Assembly (NCBI GenBank): GCA_964458665.1
Contig: CAYWOO010000055.1
Coordinates: 1-12,662, forward strand
DNA length: 12,662 nucleotides
Source of the DNA: JANXYW01 sp964458665
GTDB taxonomy: Bacteria > Chloroflexota > Dehalococcoidia > DSTF01 > JACRBR01
Reading direction: 5' to 3'
Positions 1 to 6,880 of the stretch are shown piece by piece (the first letter of the stretch is position 1; each line of letters begins with the position of its first letter). Both the position numbers and the translations under genes were made by a program. The notes under the pieces were generated by a model. That model was not told where the DNA came from. It did no database searches and saw only the letters and a list, made by a program, of their open reading frames with translations.

Positions 1-2538
1 CGGATTCTGGAGACGGATCCAGTACGAGAACAGGAACGCCGCCAGAAAGACGAACTCGCAGAAGAGCAGGAAGCGCCAGCGGTCGTGGATGAACGCCCGA
101 ATCTCGGCGCGCCACAGATACGCCGTGCCGATGCCGATCGCCACCATGACGGCCAGGGCGCCGGCGATCACCGGGCGCTCGAAATGGAACGCGCCGTAGC
201 TCGCCGGCTCGTACACTAGGTATGCTAGCGCGAGGACACCCAACGGCTTGGTGAGCAGGAAACCGCGATCGGGCAGCCCACGGAAGCCGACGATCGCTAA
301 CGGCACCAACGCAAACGCAGCCAGTTCCATGGCCAGCAGCCAGAAAAACAACGGGAAGCGATTGAAGACGTCACCCGGGTGGAAGATGTCGGACCACGTG
401 CCGCCGGCCTTCTGCGTGGCCAGCACATCGGCGCGATACAGGATGCCGTTCGATCCTGCGTCGCCGGGCAGCGGGTTAACGCCGGGCACGAACGCGTCGG
501 CGTGCAGCACCTTCTTCGCCAACTCCGGCGTGTAGCGATCCGTCTTCTTGTAGATGACTACCTTCGGGTGATCGTAGACCGAGTACGATTCCTCGGCGCC
601 CGTGTCGTCGAACTCGTGACCGAAGATCGTCGGGAACGACGTGAACTCGGCGACCTTGTCGAAGCCCAGCTCGCCCGTCTCGAGCGTCGCGTAATACTTC
701 GCCGTGATCGGCCACTCGGCGGGTACGCGCGGGATTGTGCCTGAGAGCCGTTCGCTGCTGAGGGCGATGTAGTCAACCTCATCGATGTTCGAAAGCAGTT
801 CCTCGACGTGCTGGGGCGTGTCCGGCTCGAAGCCCTTGAACTCGACGGAACCGTACGACACGCCCGGCACGCCGGGCTGTCCGGTAGGCACGCCGTCGTC
901 CCAGTGCTCGTGACCGATGACGGCGCCCTGCGGCACGTTCTGGTAGATCCAAACAGATGCGGCGGCGCGTGTGACAGGCTCGCGATAGATGTTGTAGAAC
1001 GCGATGCCCAGCATCGTCGTGAATACGACGATGACGACGACGCCTGCACGCACGGCGGTCGGTAGCGCCGCCTTCACAGGCGCAAGACGCGCACCAAGAC
1101 TGCCGAGCGCAGCGAATGGCTCCTCGGACGCCGACCAGCGCCACGCGTGGTACATGAGGAATGCTGCCATCACGGTGAGCGCGGGATACAGCGGCAGGAA
1201 GTACCGCATATAGAGCGAGAACTGCGTACCCATGAAGCCGAAATACCCCAGCACCCAGGCCAGCGGCACCAGCCACACGCCCTGGCGCTTCCTGATGGCG
1301 TAGATCGCCATGAACAGCAGCCCCAGCCACGCCGTGACACCCAGTGCGGGACCCATGCCCCAGGCGATCATCTGTTGCGCCGGCCAGATCCACTTCGACC
1401 GGCCGATCCACTGGACGTTCGGCGGAAAGCCGCCGTCGCCGCTCAGGAGCTTCTGCTGGCTCACCTGATCGTCGAGCCAGTGCTGGTTCATGATGTCGGG
1501 ATAGATCGTCGGGAATGGTCCGAGTTGGCCGCCACGCAAGGACAGCAGATCGCTGAAGCTCGGGGAGTTGAACGCGTACGGCATCGCGATGCGAAATGCG
1601 ACGAACCCGGCCAGTAACGCCACGAGCGATCCCAGTATGAGCTTGAACACCGATGCATCGAGCGCGGATCCGTCACGACGCTCGGCGTACTCGGGCGTGT
1701 CGCCTGCCCACAACGGCGCGACGAACGGGTGGATGCCCTTCCACGTGTAGACGCCGACGGCCAAGACTACCACCGGCATTAGCGATACCGCCGTGATCTT
1801 GCATGCGGCCGCCAGCCCCGCGCCCATTCCGGCGAGGGCAAAGTCGCGCCAGCGGCCATGCTGCGCCGATCGCACGGCGAAGAGTAGTGTGAACGTTGCG
1901 AAGAATGCGACGAACGGATCCACGACGAAGAAGTGCGCGTTCTGAATAGGGAACGCCGAAAGTGCGTACAGGAACGCCGCAAGTAACCCCACCTGCCGAT
2001 TCGCGAGCTGTCGCCCGAGCAGGAAGATGAGGAGGATCGTACCCAGATCGAACAGTCCCGAAAGCGCGCGGCCGCTTCGGTTGTAGTGATCGTAATCGTC
2101 GTAGTTTTCGAAGTAGCCCAGCGACAACACGTTGAGGTGCGACGCGACAAACTTGTTGATAAACAGCGGCAGCGTGCCGTACACGAAGGTCGTCTGCCTC
2201 GAACCGTCGGGCCTCGTGATGTTGTAGGGGCTGGCAGCCGACGTTTCGGTATCGAAGTAGTTCGCGATGCTGCTGGGCCCGCGCGTGTCCGTGCTGATCT
2301 GCGTCAGGAACCGCTCGTCCGGGTGCAGGTGCGCGTTCGCGTCCCAATTGACGTGGGTGAGGCGCAAAAAGGCGCCGATCAGCAGAATGCTGACCATCAC
2401 GGCGATGGTCAGTGTGCGGCCGGTATCGGCGACGAGGATGCTGAGATTCGGCCGCGGCAGCGAGCGCGGGCCACGGACCTGCCCCTGCGCTTCGATGACG
2501 GCCGCTGGATCGTGCAGCGGCGAGGTCTGTTCGCTCAT
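1..2538 (-). CDS. GT39-like glycosyltransferase fused to DUF2298 membrane domain (C-terminus missing)
   Basis: An uninterrupted minus-strand frame of 846 codons runs from the ATG at 2538 to the window edge with no stop, so the protein is truncated here. It is a large polytopic membrane protein. After a cytoplasmic stretch of about 40 residues comes a first membrane helix (about 42-60), then the extracytoplasmic motif HPDER (72-76). This resembles the acidic loop motif of GT39/PMT-type enzymes, which transfer sugars from polyprenyl-phosphate carriers on the outer face of the membrane. Further helices alternate with loops to about residue 515. A soluble, probably external region follows (about 520-720, including VPQGAVIGHEHWDDG). 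From about 725 the DUF2298 domain begins, with its typical LPDRG and KPLG motifs and ending at FSYWIRLQNP. The substrate is unknown. The fusion is typical of Chloroflexota. A good promoter lies upstream at 2589-2617; the ribosome-binding site is weak (GGACGAAGA). The fold assignment is fairly secure and the sugar-transfer role is inferred. Confidence 0.82.
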   Translation of the reverse strand, partial: MSEQTSPLHDPAAVIEAQGQVRGPRSLPRPNLSILVADTGRTLTIAVMVSILLIGAFLRLTHVNWDANAHLHPDERFLTQISTDTRGPSSIANYFDTETSAASPYNITRPDGSRQTTFVYGTLPLFINKFVASHLNVLSLGYFENYDDYDHYNRSGRALSGLFDLGTILLIFLLGRQLANRQVGLLAAFLYALSAFPIQNAHFFVVDPFVAFFATFTLLFAVRSAQHGRWRDFALAGMGAGLAAACKITAVSLMPVVVLAVGVYTWKGIHPFVAPLWAGDTPEYAERRDGSALDASVFKLILGSLVALLAGFVAFRIAMPYAFNSPSFSDLLSLRGGQLGPFPTIYPDIMNQHWLDDQVSQQKLLSGDGGFPPNVQWIGRSKWIWPAQQMIAWGMGPALGVTAWLGLLFMAIYAIRKRQGVWLVPLAWVLGYFGFMGTQFSLYMRYFLPLYPALTVMAAFLMYHAWRWSASEEPFAALGSLGARLAPVKAALPTAVRAGVVVIVVFTTMLGIAFYNIYREPVTRAAASVWIYQNVPQGAVIGHEHWDDGVPTGQPGVPGVSYGSVEFKGFEPDTPQHVEELLSNIDEVDYIALSSERLSGTIPRVPAEWPITAKYYATLETGELGFDKVAEFTSFPTIFGHEFDDTGAEESYSVYDHPKVVIYKKTDRYTPELAKKVLHADAFVPGVNPLPGDAGSNGILYRADVLATQKAGGTWSDIFHPGDVFNRFPLFFWLLAMELAAFALVPLAIVGFRGLPDRGFLLTKPLGVLALAYLVYEPASYGAFHFERPVIAGALAVMVAIGIGTAYLWRAEIRAFIHDRWRFLLFCEFVFLAAFLFSYWIRLQNP

Positions 2539-2559
2539 ACAGTATCTTCGTCCAGCAGA

Positions 2560-2573
2560 CGCATCCGGATGCG
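2560..2573. repeat. 14-bp perfect palindrome in the leader of the GT39/DUF2298 gene
   Basis: CGCATCCGGATGCG is a perfect palindrome. It lies between the predicted transcription start (about 2582) and the ATG at 2538, about 9 to 22 bases into the transcript. The position would suit a repressor operator. With no spacer it would make only a poor RNA hairpin. Its function is inferred and it could be chance. Confidence 0.4.
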
Positions 2574-2588
2574 AGAAGAACGCACGGA

Positions 2589-2617
2589 ATCATATCAGAG
2601 CGGCGTTAAATTGACAG
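2589..2617 (-). promoter_or_regulatory. Sigma70-type promoter for the GT39/DUF2298 gene
   Basis: On the minus strand CTGTCA (2617-2612) is followed by exactly 17 bases and then TATGAT (2594-2589). A TG one base upstream of TATGAT makes it an extended -10. Transcription would start near 2582, leaving a leader of about 44 bases before the ATG at 2538. Confidence 0.65.
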
Positions 2618-2950
2618 AACGCCGGGCTGCCATTCGGCGAAGCGCCTAAGGATTCTCGCAAGGTGGCGAAAGGGACCCTTCGCCCGGAGGTCTTTCCATG
2701 GCGCCGTGCCGTGACCAATGGCGCGAACCTTCAGCCCGCGTCTTGCGACTCCAAGAGATCGTTGAGGCGGCTGGCAACAGATTCATCGTCTCGCTCCTTG
2801 CAACACGTGTTAGCGCCAATGGGGAATGATCGTTCGGCAGTATGTTGCATGTACGGATTTGCGGGTTTTCCCTAACACACTCAAGACGCTTGCCGCGTAG
2901 ACTTCGTGCATCAGCGCGCACGACGGCGCGCGCGAGGCAAATCTAGCCTC
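2618..2950. other. Intergenic region without a convincing gene; two small hairpins
   Basis: This is most of the 465-base divergent gap. Frames in it are short, give no recognisable protein and lack ribosome-binding sites. Two adjacent hairpins can be drawn. One, at 2665-2684, has arms GGCGAAAGG and CCTTCGCC with one bulged A. The other pairs 2701-2707 with 2718-2724 (GCGCCGT with ATGGCGC, one wobble pair). Neither is followed by a long T run on either strand. The region could hold an unrecognised small RNA or regulatory sites, but I matched no known riboswitch, T-box, tmRNA, RNase P or SRP RNA. Confidence 0.4.
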
Positions 2951-2959
2951 TGCTATGAT
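2934..2959 (+). promoter_or_regulatory. Extended -10 promoter and inverted repeat for the peptide-importer operon
   Basis: TGCTATGAT (2951-2959) is a strong extended -10; no good -35 hexamer lies 17 bases upstream, which extended -10 promoters can tolerate. Immediately upstream is the inverted repeat GAGGC (2934-2938) / GCCTC (2946-2950), covering the place a regulator would occupy. Transcription would start near 2966, about 38 bases before the ATG at 3004. Confidence 0.5.
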
Positions 2960-3003
2960 CCGACCGTCCTGCGGGGCGGTGGTAGGGAAGCGTTGGAGGA
3001 TCG

Positions 3004-4674
3004 ATGAGCAACAAGCTCACACTGGGCATTCTTGGTGTCGTTGCCGCGGGGATCATCGCTCTCGCGGTCGTCCTGATCGTCGTCGTCGCTGGCGGCGGTG
3101 GCGACAAGAAGGACGCGACGACCGATTCGAATACTCCCACCGCGTCCGGCACCAAGTCGTCCGGTTCGGGCGATACGACGAAGGCCGCGTCCGGCGAGTT
3201 GCGGCTGCGCGGGGATGATCCGCTCTTCCTCGATCCCGCTGTTGCGCAAGACGCCGGCTCGGCACTGTACATCGTCGAGATCTTCTCCGGCCTCCAACGC
3301 CTGGACAGGGACCTGAAGATTCAGCCCGATCTGGCAGAGAGCTACGACGTCAGCGCCGACGGCAAGACCTACACCTTTCACCTGAACAGGAAAGCCACGT
3401 ACCAGGACGGCCGCCCGGTGAGCGCGGACGATGTGAAATACTCGTTCGAGCGGGCGCTCCACCCGGACACCGGTTCGGTCACCGCAGAGAACTTCCTCGG
3501 CGACATCGTTGGCGCGAAGGATGTGTCGCGCGGCCGTGCGACGGAGATCAGCGGGCTGAAGATCATCGACGACACGACGATCGCCATCACGCTGGATGCG
3601 CCGAAGCCGTACTTCCTCTACAAGCTCACGTACCCCACGGCGTTCGTCGTCGACAAGCGGCAGATCGAATCGAACCCGAAACGCTGGACGCAGAAGCCGA
3701 ACGGCACTGGCCCGTACAAGCTGAAGGAGTGGAAGCTGGGCGAGCGCATCGTTCTCGAGGCGTACGCTAACAACTACCTGGGCGCACCGAAGCTGAACAC
3801 CGTGCGTTACGACCTCTCCGGAGGTTCGTCGCTCGTGGCGTATGAGGATGGCGATATTGACGTCACGGGCGTCGGCCTCGACGACCTGGACCGCATCCAG
3901 GATCCGAGCGACAAGCTGCACGCCGAGTACTCAACGACGCCGCGCCAGTCGATCGACTACATCGGCTTCAACACGAATGTACCGCCGTTCGATGATCCCA
4001 AGGTACGGCAGGCGTTCGCCATGGCCGTCGATCGCAAAAAGATCGCCGAGGTTGTACTAAAGGGCGCAATCCCGGTTGCCAACGGCATCCTGGTGCCAGG
4101 CGTGCCTGGGGCGACCACCGACGACAAGACGAAGCCGTACGATCCGGAGGCAGCAAGAAAGCTGCTGGCGGAGTCAAAGTACGCGGGCAAACTGCCGCCG
4201 ATTACGCTGGCCGAGACTGGCGCCGGCGCCACCGTCGGTCCGACGGAGGAGGCGATCATCCAGTTCTGGAAGGACAACCTCGGCGTCGAAGTGAAGATTC
4301 AGCAAGCGGAGTCAGCAACGTTCTTCCGCGACATCGACCAGGGCCGCTATCAGATGTTCCACCTGGGCTGGATCATGGACTATCCGGATCCGGAGGATGT
4401 GCTGGACGTGCTCTTCTACAGCAAGAGCAAGCAGAACAATTCGCGCTACAGCAATCCCGTTGTCGACCAGAAGCTAGAAGCGGCGCGGATCGAGCGCGAC
4501 ACCGAGAAGAGGCTGGCGCTCTACCAGGAAGTCGAGAAGATACTCATCGATGACGCCGCCTGGATCCCGATGTTCTTCGATACCACGCACGCACTCGTGA
4601 AGCCGTACGTGAAGAACTTCTCGTTCGCACCTTCGATTATCGAACGCTTCCGCGACGTCGAGGTGATCCGCTAA
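3004..4674 (+). CDS. Peptide ABC transporter substrate-binding protein (SBP family 5)
   Basis: 556 residues, the usual size for this family, which captures di- or oligopeptides, nickel or related solutes outside the membrane and hands them to the permease pair. GGAGG four bases upstream of the ATG supports the start. Residues 7-30 form one hydrophobic helix, followed by a Gly/Lys/Thr/Ser-rich linker (31-63). The binding fold begins at about 64. The family signature lies near 109-150, including DLAESYDVSADGKTYTFHL and VSADDVKYSFER; HLGWIMDYPDPEDVLDVLF near 453-471 is another typical stretch. I see no lipobox cysteine, so the protein seems held by an uncleaved N-terminal helix or released by an unclear cleavage, rather than lipidated. 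Two permease genes follow, consistent with an operon. Family and role are secure; the exact ligand cannot be told from sequence. Confidence 0.93.
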   Translation: MSNKLTLGILGVVAAGIIALAVVLIVVVAGGGGDKKDATTDSNTPTASGTKSSGSGDTTKAASGELRLRGDDPLFLDPAVAQDAGSALYIVEIFSGLQRLDRDLKIQPDLAESYDVSADGKTYTFHLNRKATYQDGRPVSADDVKYSFERALHPDTGSVTAENFLGDIVGAKDVSRGRATEISGLKIIDDTTIAITLDAPKPYFLYKLTYPTAFVVDKRQIESNPKRWTQKPNGTGPYKLKEWKLGERIVLEAYANNYLGAPKLNTVRYDLSGGSSLVAYEDGDIDVTGVGLDDLDRIQDPSDKLHAEYSTTPRQSIDYIGFNTNVPPFDDPKVRQAFAMAVDRKKIAEVVLKGAIPVANGILVPGVPGATTDDKTKPYDPEAARKLLAESKYAGKLPPITLAETGAGATVGPTEEAIIQFWKDNLGVEVKIQQAESATFFRDIDQGRYQMFHLGWIMDYPDPEDVLDVLFYSKSKQNNSRYSNPVVDQKLEAARIERDTEKRLALYQEVEKILIDDAAWIPMFFDTTHALVKPYVKNFSFAPSIIERFRDVEVIR

Positions 4675-4683
4675 GGCGCGGCG

Positions 4684-4717
4684 CAGTGTCGAGGCAGGAC
4701 GCCGAAGAGGGACACTG
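4684..4717 (+). promoter_or_regulatory. Intercistronic stem-loop between binding-protein and permease genes
   Basis: CAGTGTC (4684-4690) can pair with GACACTG (4711-4717), a perfect 7-bp stem. The 20-base loop carries the ribosome-binding site AAGAGG (4705-4710) of the next gene. Such hairpins behind binding-protein genes often protect the upstream message or reduce permease translation. There is no T run, so it is not an intrinsic terminator. The function is inferred. Confidence 0.4.
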
Positions 4718-4719
4718 AC

Positions 4720-5679
4720 ATGGATGGTCTGGCCGGCTATGTACTCCGCCGCCTGCTGTTCCTCCCCGTCACCCTGCTCATCGTCTCGTTCGCCACGTTC
4801 TACATCACCCGCTGGGGCCCGGGCGATCCCATCAGCGTCTACTCCGGCCAATTTCGCGATCAAGAAGCGTTCGAGCGGGTGCGCGAGAAGTACGGGCTGA
4901 ACGACCCAATCATCCAGCAGTACGGTGTCTGGCTGCGCGGCGTTGTGCTGCACGGCGACTTCGGACCGAGTTTTCGCTACAGGGATCGGACGATCAGTGA
5001 AATCCTCGGTCCGAAGATCTGGGTGTCGTTTCGACTGGGGTTCTACGCGTTCATCCTGACCTTCCTCATCGGCATCCCCATCGGGATCTTCGCCGCGGTG
5101 AAACAGGGAACGTGGCTTGACCCGTTCGCGATCGGCTCGTTCCTCCTGTTTCAATCGATCCCGGTGTTGGTGATGGTGCCGATGCTCGTGCTCGTGTTCG
5201 CCGCGCAACTCCACTGGCTGCCTGCGGGCGGCTTCGACGGCATCTTCTCAAAGTCCATGATCATTCCGACGGCCGCCCTGACGCTGCCCGGCATCGCAGG
5301 CGTCGCGCGTCTCGCACGCGCCTCGATGTTGGTGACGCTGGGCGATGATTTCGTGCGGACGGCGCGCGCCAAAGGTCTCGCGGAGCCCACGGTTATTGTG
5401 CGGCACGTCGCGCGCAATTCACTGCTTCCTGTGATGACGACCGTGGTCGGCCTCTCGCTGGTGGGGCTCCTCGAAGGAGCATTCTTTGCAGAGACGTTGC
5501 TGGGTATCCCGGGCGTTGGGCGCTTCGTATACGAATCCGTCAATGGCAAGGACTACAACGTCATCCTCGCGGTCGTGCTGATGAGCGCGACCGCGTTCAT
5601 GCTGGCGAATCTTCTTGTGGATATTGCGCTGGTGGTCATCGATCCGCGCATACGCGCTGGCCAGGGCGCGCCGCGATGA
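4720..5679 (+). CDS. Dipeptide/oligopeptide ABC transporter permease, DppB type
   Basis: 319 residues, normal for DppB/OppB. It forms half of the membrane channel with the next gene product. The N-terminal pattern is typical: YVLRRLLF, then the first helix (about 10-30), then WGPGDP (32-37). A large external loop runs from about 38 to 103, and further helices follow at about 104-125, 137-162, 181-200, 238-258 and 284-306. The cytoplasmic EAA loop that contacts the ATPase is clear at about 208-237, with core RTARAKG (213-219). The start is an ATG preceded by AAGAGG nine bases upstream. The stop overlaps the start of the following permease gene (ATGA), implying translational coupling. The substrate is inferred only from the family. 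Confidence 0.93.
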   Translation: MDGLAGYVLRRLLFLPVTLLIVSFATFYITRWGPGDPISVYSGQFRDQEAFERVREKYGLNDPIIQQYGVWLRGVVLHGDFGPSFRYRDRTISEILGPKIWVSFRLGFYAFILTFLIGIPIGIFAAVKQGTWLDPFAIGSFLLFQSIPVLVMVPMLVLVFAAQLHWLPAGGFDGIFSKSMIIPTAALTLPGIAGVARLARASMLVTLGDDFVRTARAKGLAEPTVIVRHVARNSLLPVMTTVVGLSLVGLLEGAFFAETLLGIPGVGRFVYESVNGKDYNVILAVVLMSATAFMLANLLVDIALVVIDPRIRAGQGAPR

Positions 5680-6707
5680 ACGACACGGCTCATCCGGGCG
5701 CGTCGATCGCGCCGCCACGCGGCCAGAGCCTGACCGGACGTTCTATCCGGCGGCTGCTGCGGCGGAAGCTCGCGGTGATCTGTCTGGTCGTTATTGGCCT
5801 GTTCTACTCGGTGGGTATTCTTGCGCCGCTTATTGCGCCGTATAGCTACACCAAGCAGAATCTCGACCTTTCGTTTGACGGCCCGTCGCTGCATCACCCG
5901 TTTGGTACCGATCGCAACGGGCGCGACATGCTGAGCCGCACGATATTTGCTGCCCGTACGACCGCGGTTGTGACGGCAGCTACATTTGCTACGGGATTCG
6001 TGCTGATTCCGTTGACGCTCGGCATGATCGCCGGCTACCGGCGCGGTTTCATCGATGCGCTGATCAATCGTAGTGGCGAGATCCTCGCGTCGCTGCCGGG
6101 CTTGCCCATGCTCGTGCTGATCAACGTGACGCTGCGACCTCGCTTCGAGGACTTGGTGTCGCGATTCGAGGACTTCATCGACGTGCCCGTGGTGAGATCT
6201 ATCGAACGCACACTGCAGCTGTGTGACAGCTCGGGAGGCAACGCCCAATGCCACCCGCTGACGTCGTCCGGATTCGCTGGCTACTTTTTGATCTTTGGAG
6301 TACTCTCGCTGTTCGGATGGGTCGGCGGCGCGCGGCTGGTGCGCACCCAGGTATTGACGCTGCGCGGCTCAGAATTCATTCTCGCCGCTCAGGCTAGCGG
6401 CGCCTCCACACGCCGGATCCTGTTCCAGCACATCCTGCCGAATATCATGCCGCTCGTCATCGTCGGGGCGTCGGCGTCACTGGGCTCGATCGCGCTGTCG
6501 GAGATCGGCCTGACATTCCTCGGGGTCGGTGTACAGCCGCCGCATCCCAGTTTCGGCGCGCTGATCACGGACGGCGCGAGCCGATCCGTGCTGGAAAATC
6601 ACCCGCAACTGCTGTTGGTGCCTGCGATCATCGTCGCGTCGCTGATCTTCGCCTTCAACCTGCTCGGCGATGCACTCAACGATGTCTTCACATCCCGGGC
6701 GCCGTAG
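5676..6707 (+). CDS. Dipeptide/oligopeptide ABC transporter permease, DppC type, with extra external insert
   Basis: 343 residues, about 40 longer than E. coli DppC. The N-terminal OppC_N region has a helix at about 33-53, then HPFGTDRNGRDMLSR (74-88), the usual start of the transport core. Helices continue at about 96-120 and 139-152. The EAA loop is at about 231-256 (GSEFILAAQASGAS then HILPN), followed by the usual GLTFLGVGVQPP (278-289). Between the helix ending near 152 and the one starting near 200 lies a polar insert of about 45 residues with a tandem RFED motif (156-159, 163-166) and two cysteines (183, 192). The gene overlaps the previous one by four bases. No ATPase gene follows; trigger factor is next. 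The family is secure; the purpose of the insert is unknown. Confidence 0.92.
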   Translation: MNDTAHPGASIAPPRGQSLTGRSIRRLLRRKLAVICLVVIGLFYSVGILAPLIAPYSYTKQNLDLSFDGPSLHHPFGTDRNGRDMLSRTIFAARTTAVVTAATFATGFVLIPLTLGMIAGYRRGFIDALINRSGEILASLPGLPMLVLINVTLRPRFEDLVSRFEDFIDVPVVRSIERTLQLCDSSGGNAQCHPLTSSGFAGYFLIFGVLSLFGWVGGARLVRTQVLTLRGSEFILAAQASGASTRRILFQHILPNIMPLVIVGASASLGSIALSEIGLTFLGVGVQPPHPSFGALITDGASRSVLENHPQLLLVPAIIVASLIFAFNLLGDALNDVFTSRAP

Positions 6708-6745
6708 TGCCCCGAGCGCGCGACATAACGGCGACGAGCGCACGG

Positions 6746-6780
6746 AAGCCGTCGCCTGTAATCGGCGGCTTGTTATACTT
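6746..6780 (+). terminator. Possible weak terminator after the importer operon
   Basis: AAGCCG (6746-6751) plus CC (6755-6756) can pair with GGCGGCTT (6764-6771), giving an 8-bp stem with a 3-base bulge and a 7-base loop. A T-rich but interrupted tract (TTGTTATACTT) follows. The bulge and broken T tract make it a poor intrinsic terminator, and it overlaps the predicted tig promoter. Confidence 0.3.
6771..6779 (+). promoter_or_regulatory. Extended -10 promoter for tig-clpP
   Basis: TGTTATACT is a strong extended -10 (TG, one base, TATACT). No good -35 is visible at the usual distance. Transcription would start near 6786, giving a leader of about 95 bases in which AGCAC (6801-6805) can pair with GTGCT (6836-6840) around further GC-rich pairing. 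Confidence 0.5.
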
Positions 6781-6880
6781 CCACAGGTACGACGGATTCC
6801 AGCACTCCTCCGAACGGTCGCCACGGCGGCCGTCCGTGCTATAGGGGAGCCCGCAGCCCCGTTGGCCAGGTTGGCGGCTT

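Noticed and set aside
1673..2593. Minus-strand 306-codon frame overlapping the GT39/DUF2298 gene
   Set aside because: It is out of frame with the continuous 846-codon membrane protein and encodes an Arg/Ala-rich sequence with no family resemblance.
2611..2616. TTGACA on the plus strand near 2611
   Set aside because: No plus-strand -10 follows at a suitable distance; the bases are better explained by the minus-strand -35 CTGTCA.
2646..2830. T-box or other riboswitch in the divergent gap
   Set aside because: CCCTTCGCC-like hairpins recall T-box terminators, but I found no T-box consensus, specifier loop or relevant downstream gene.
2646..2921. Minus-strand 91-codon frame in the divergent gap
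   Set aside because: No recognisable domain, no ribosome-binding site at its start, odd composition, and it includes the hairpins; more likely non-coding.
2953..3921. Long antisense frame (322 codons) opposite the binding-protein gene
   Set aside because: It is a shadow of a clearly recognisable gene on the plus strand; GC-rich DNA readily leaves antisense frames open. The same applies to long antisense frames opposite the permeases, tig and clpX.
6799..6842. CIRCE-like heat-shock element (AGCACTC ... GTGCTA) before tig
   Set aside because: The half-sites resemble CIRCE loosely but are about 30 bases apart instead of 9, and the right half lacks GAG.
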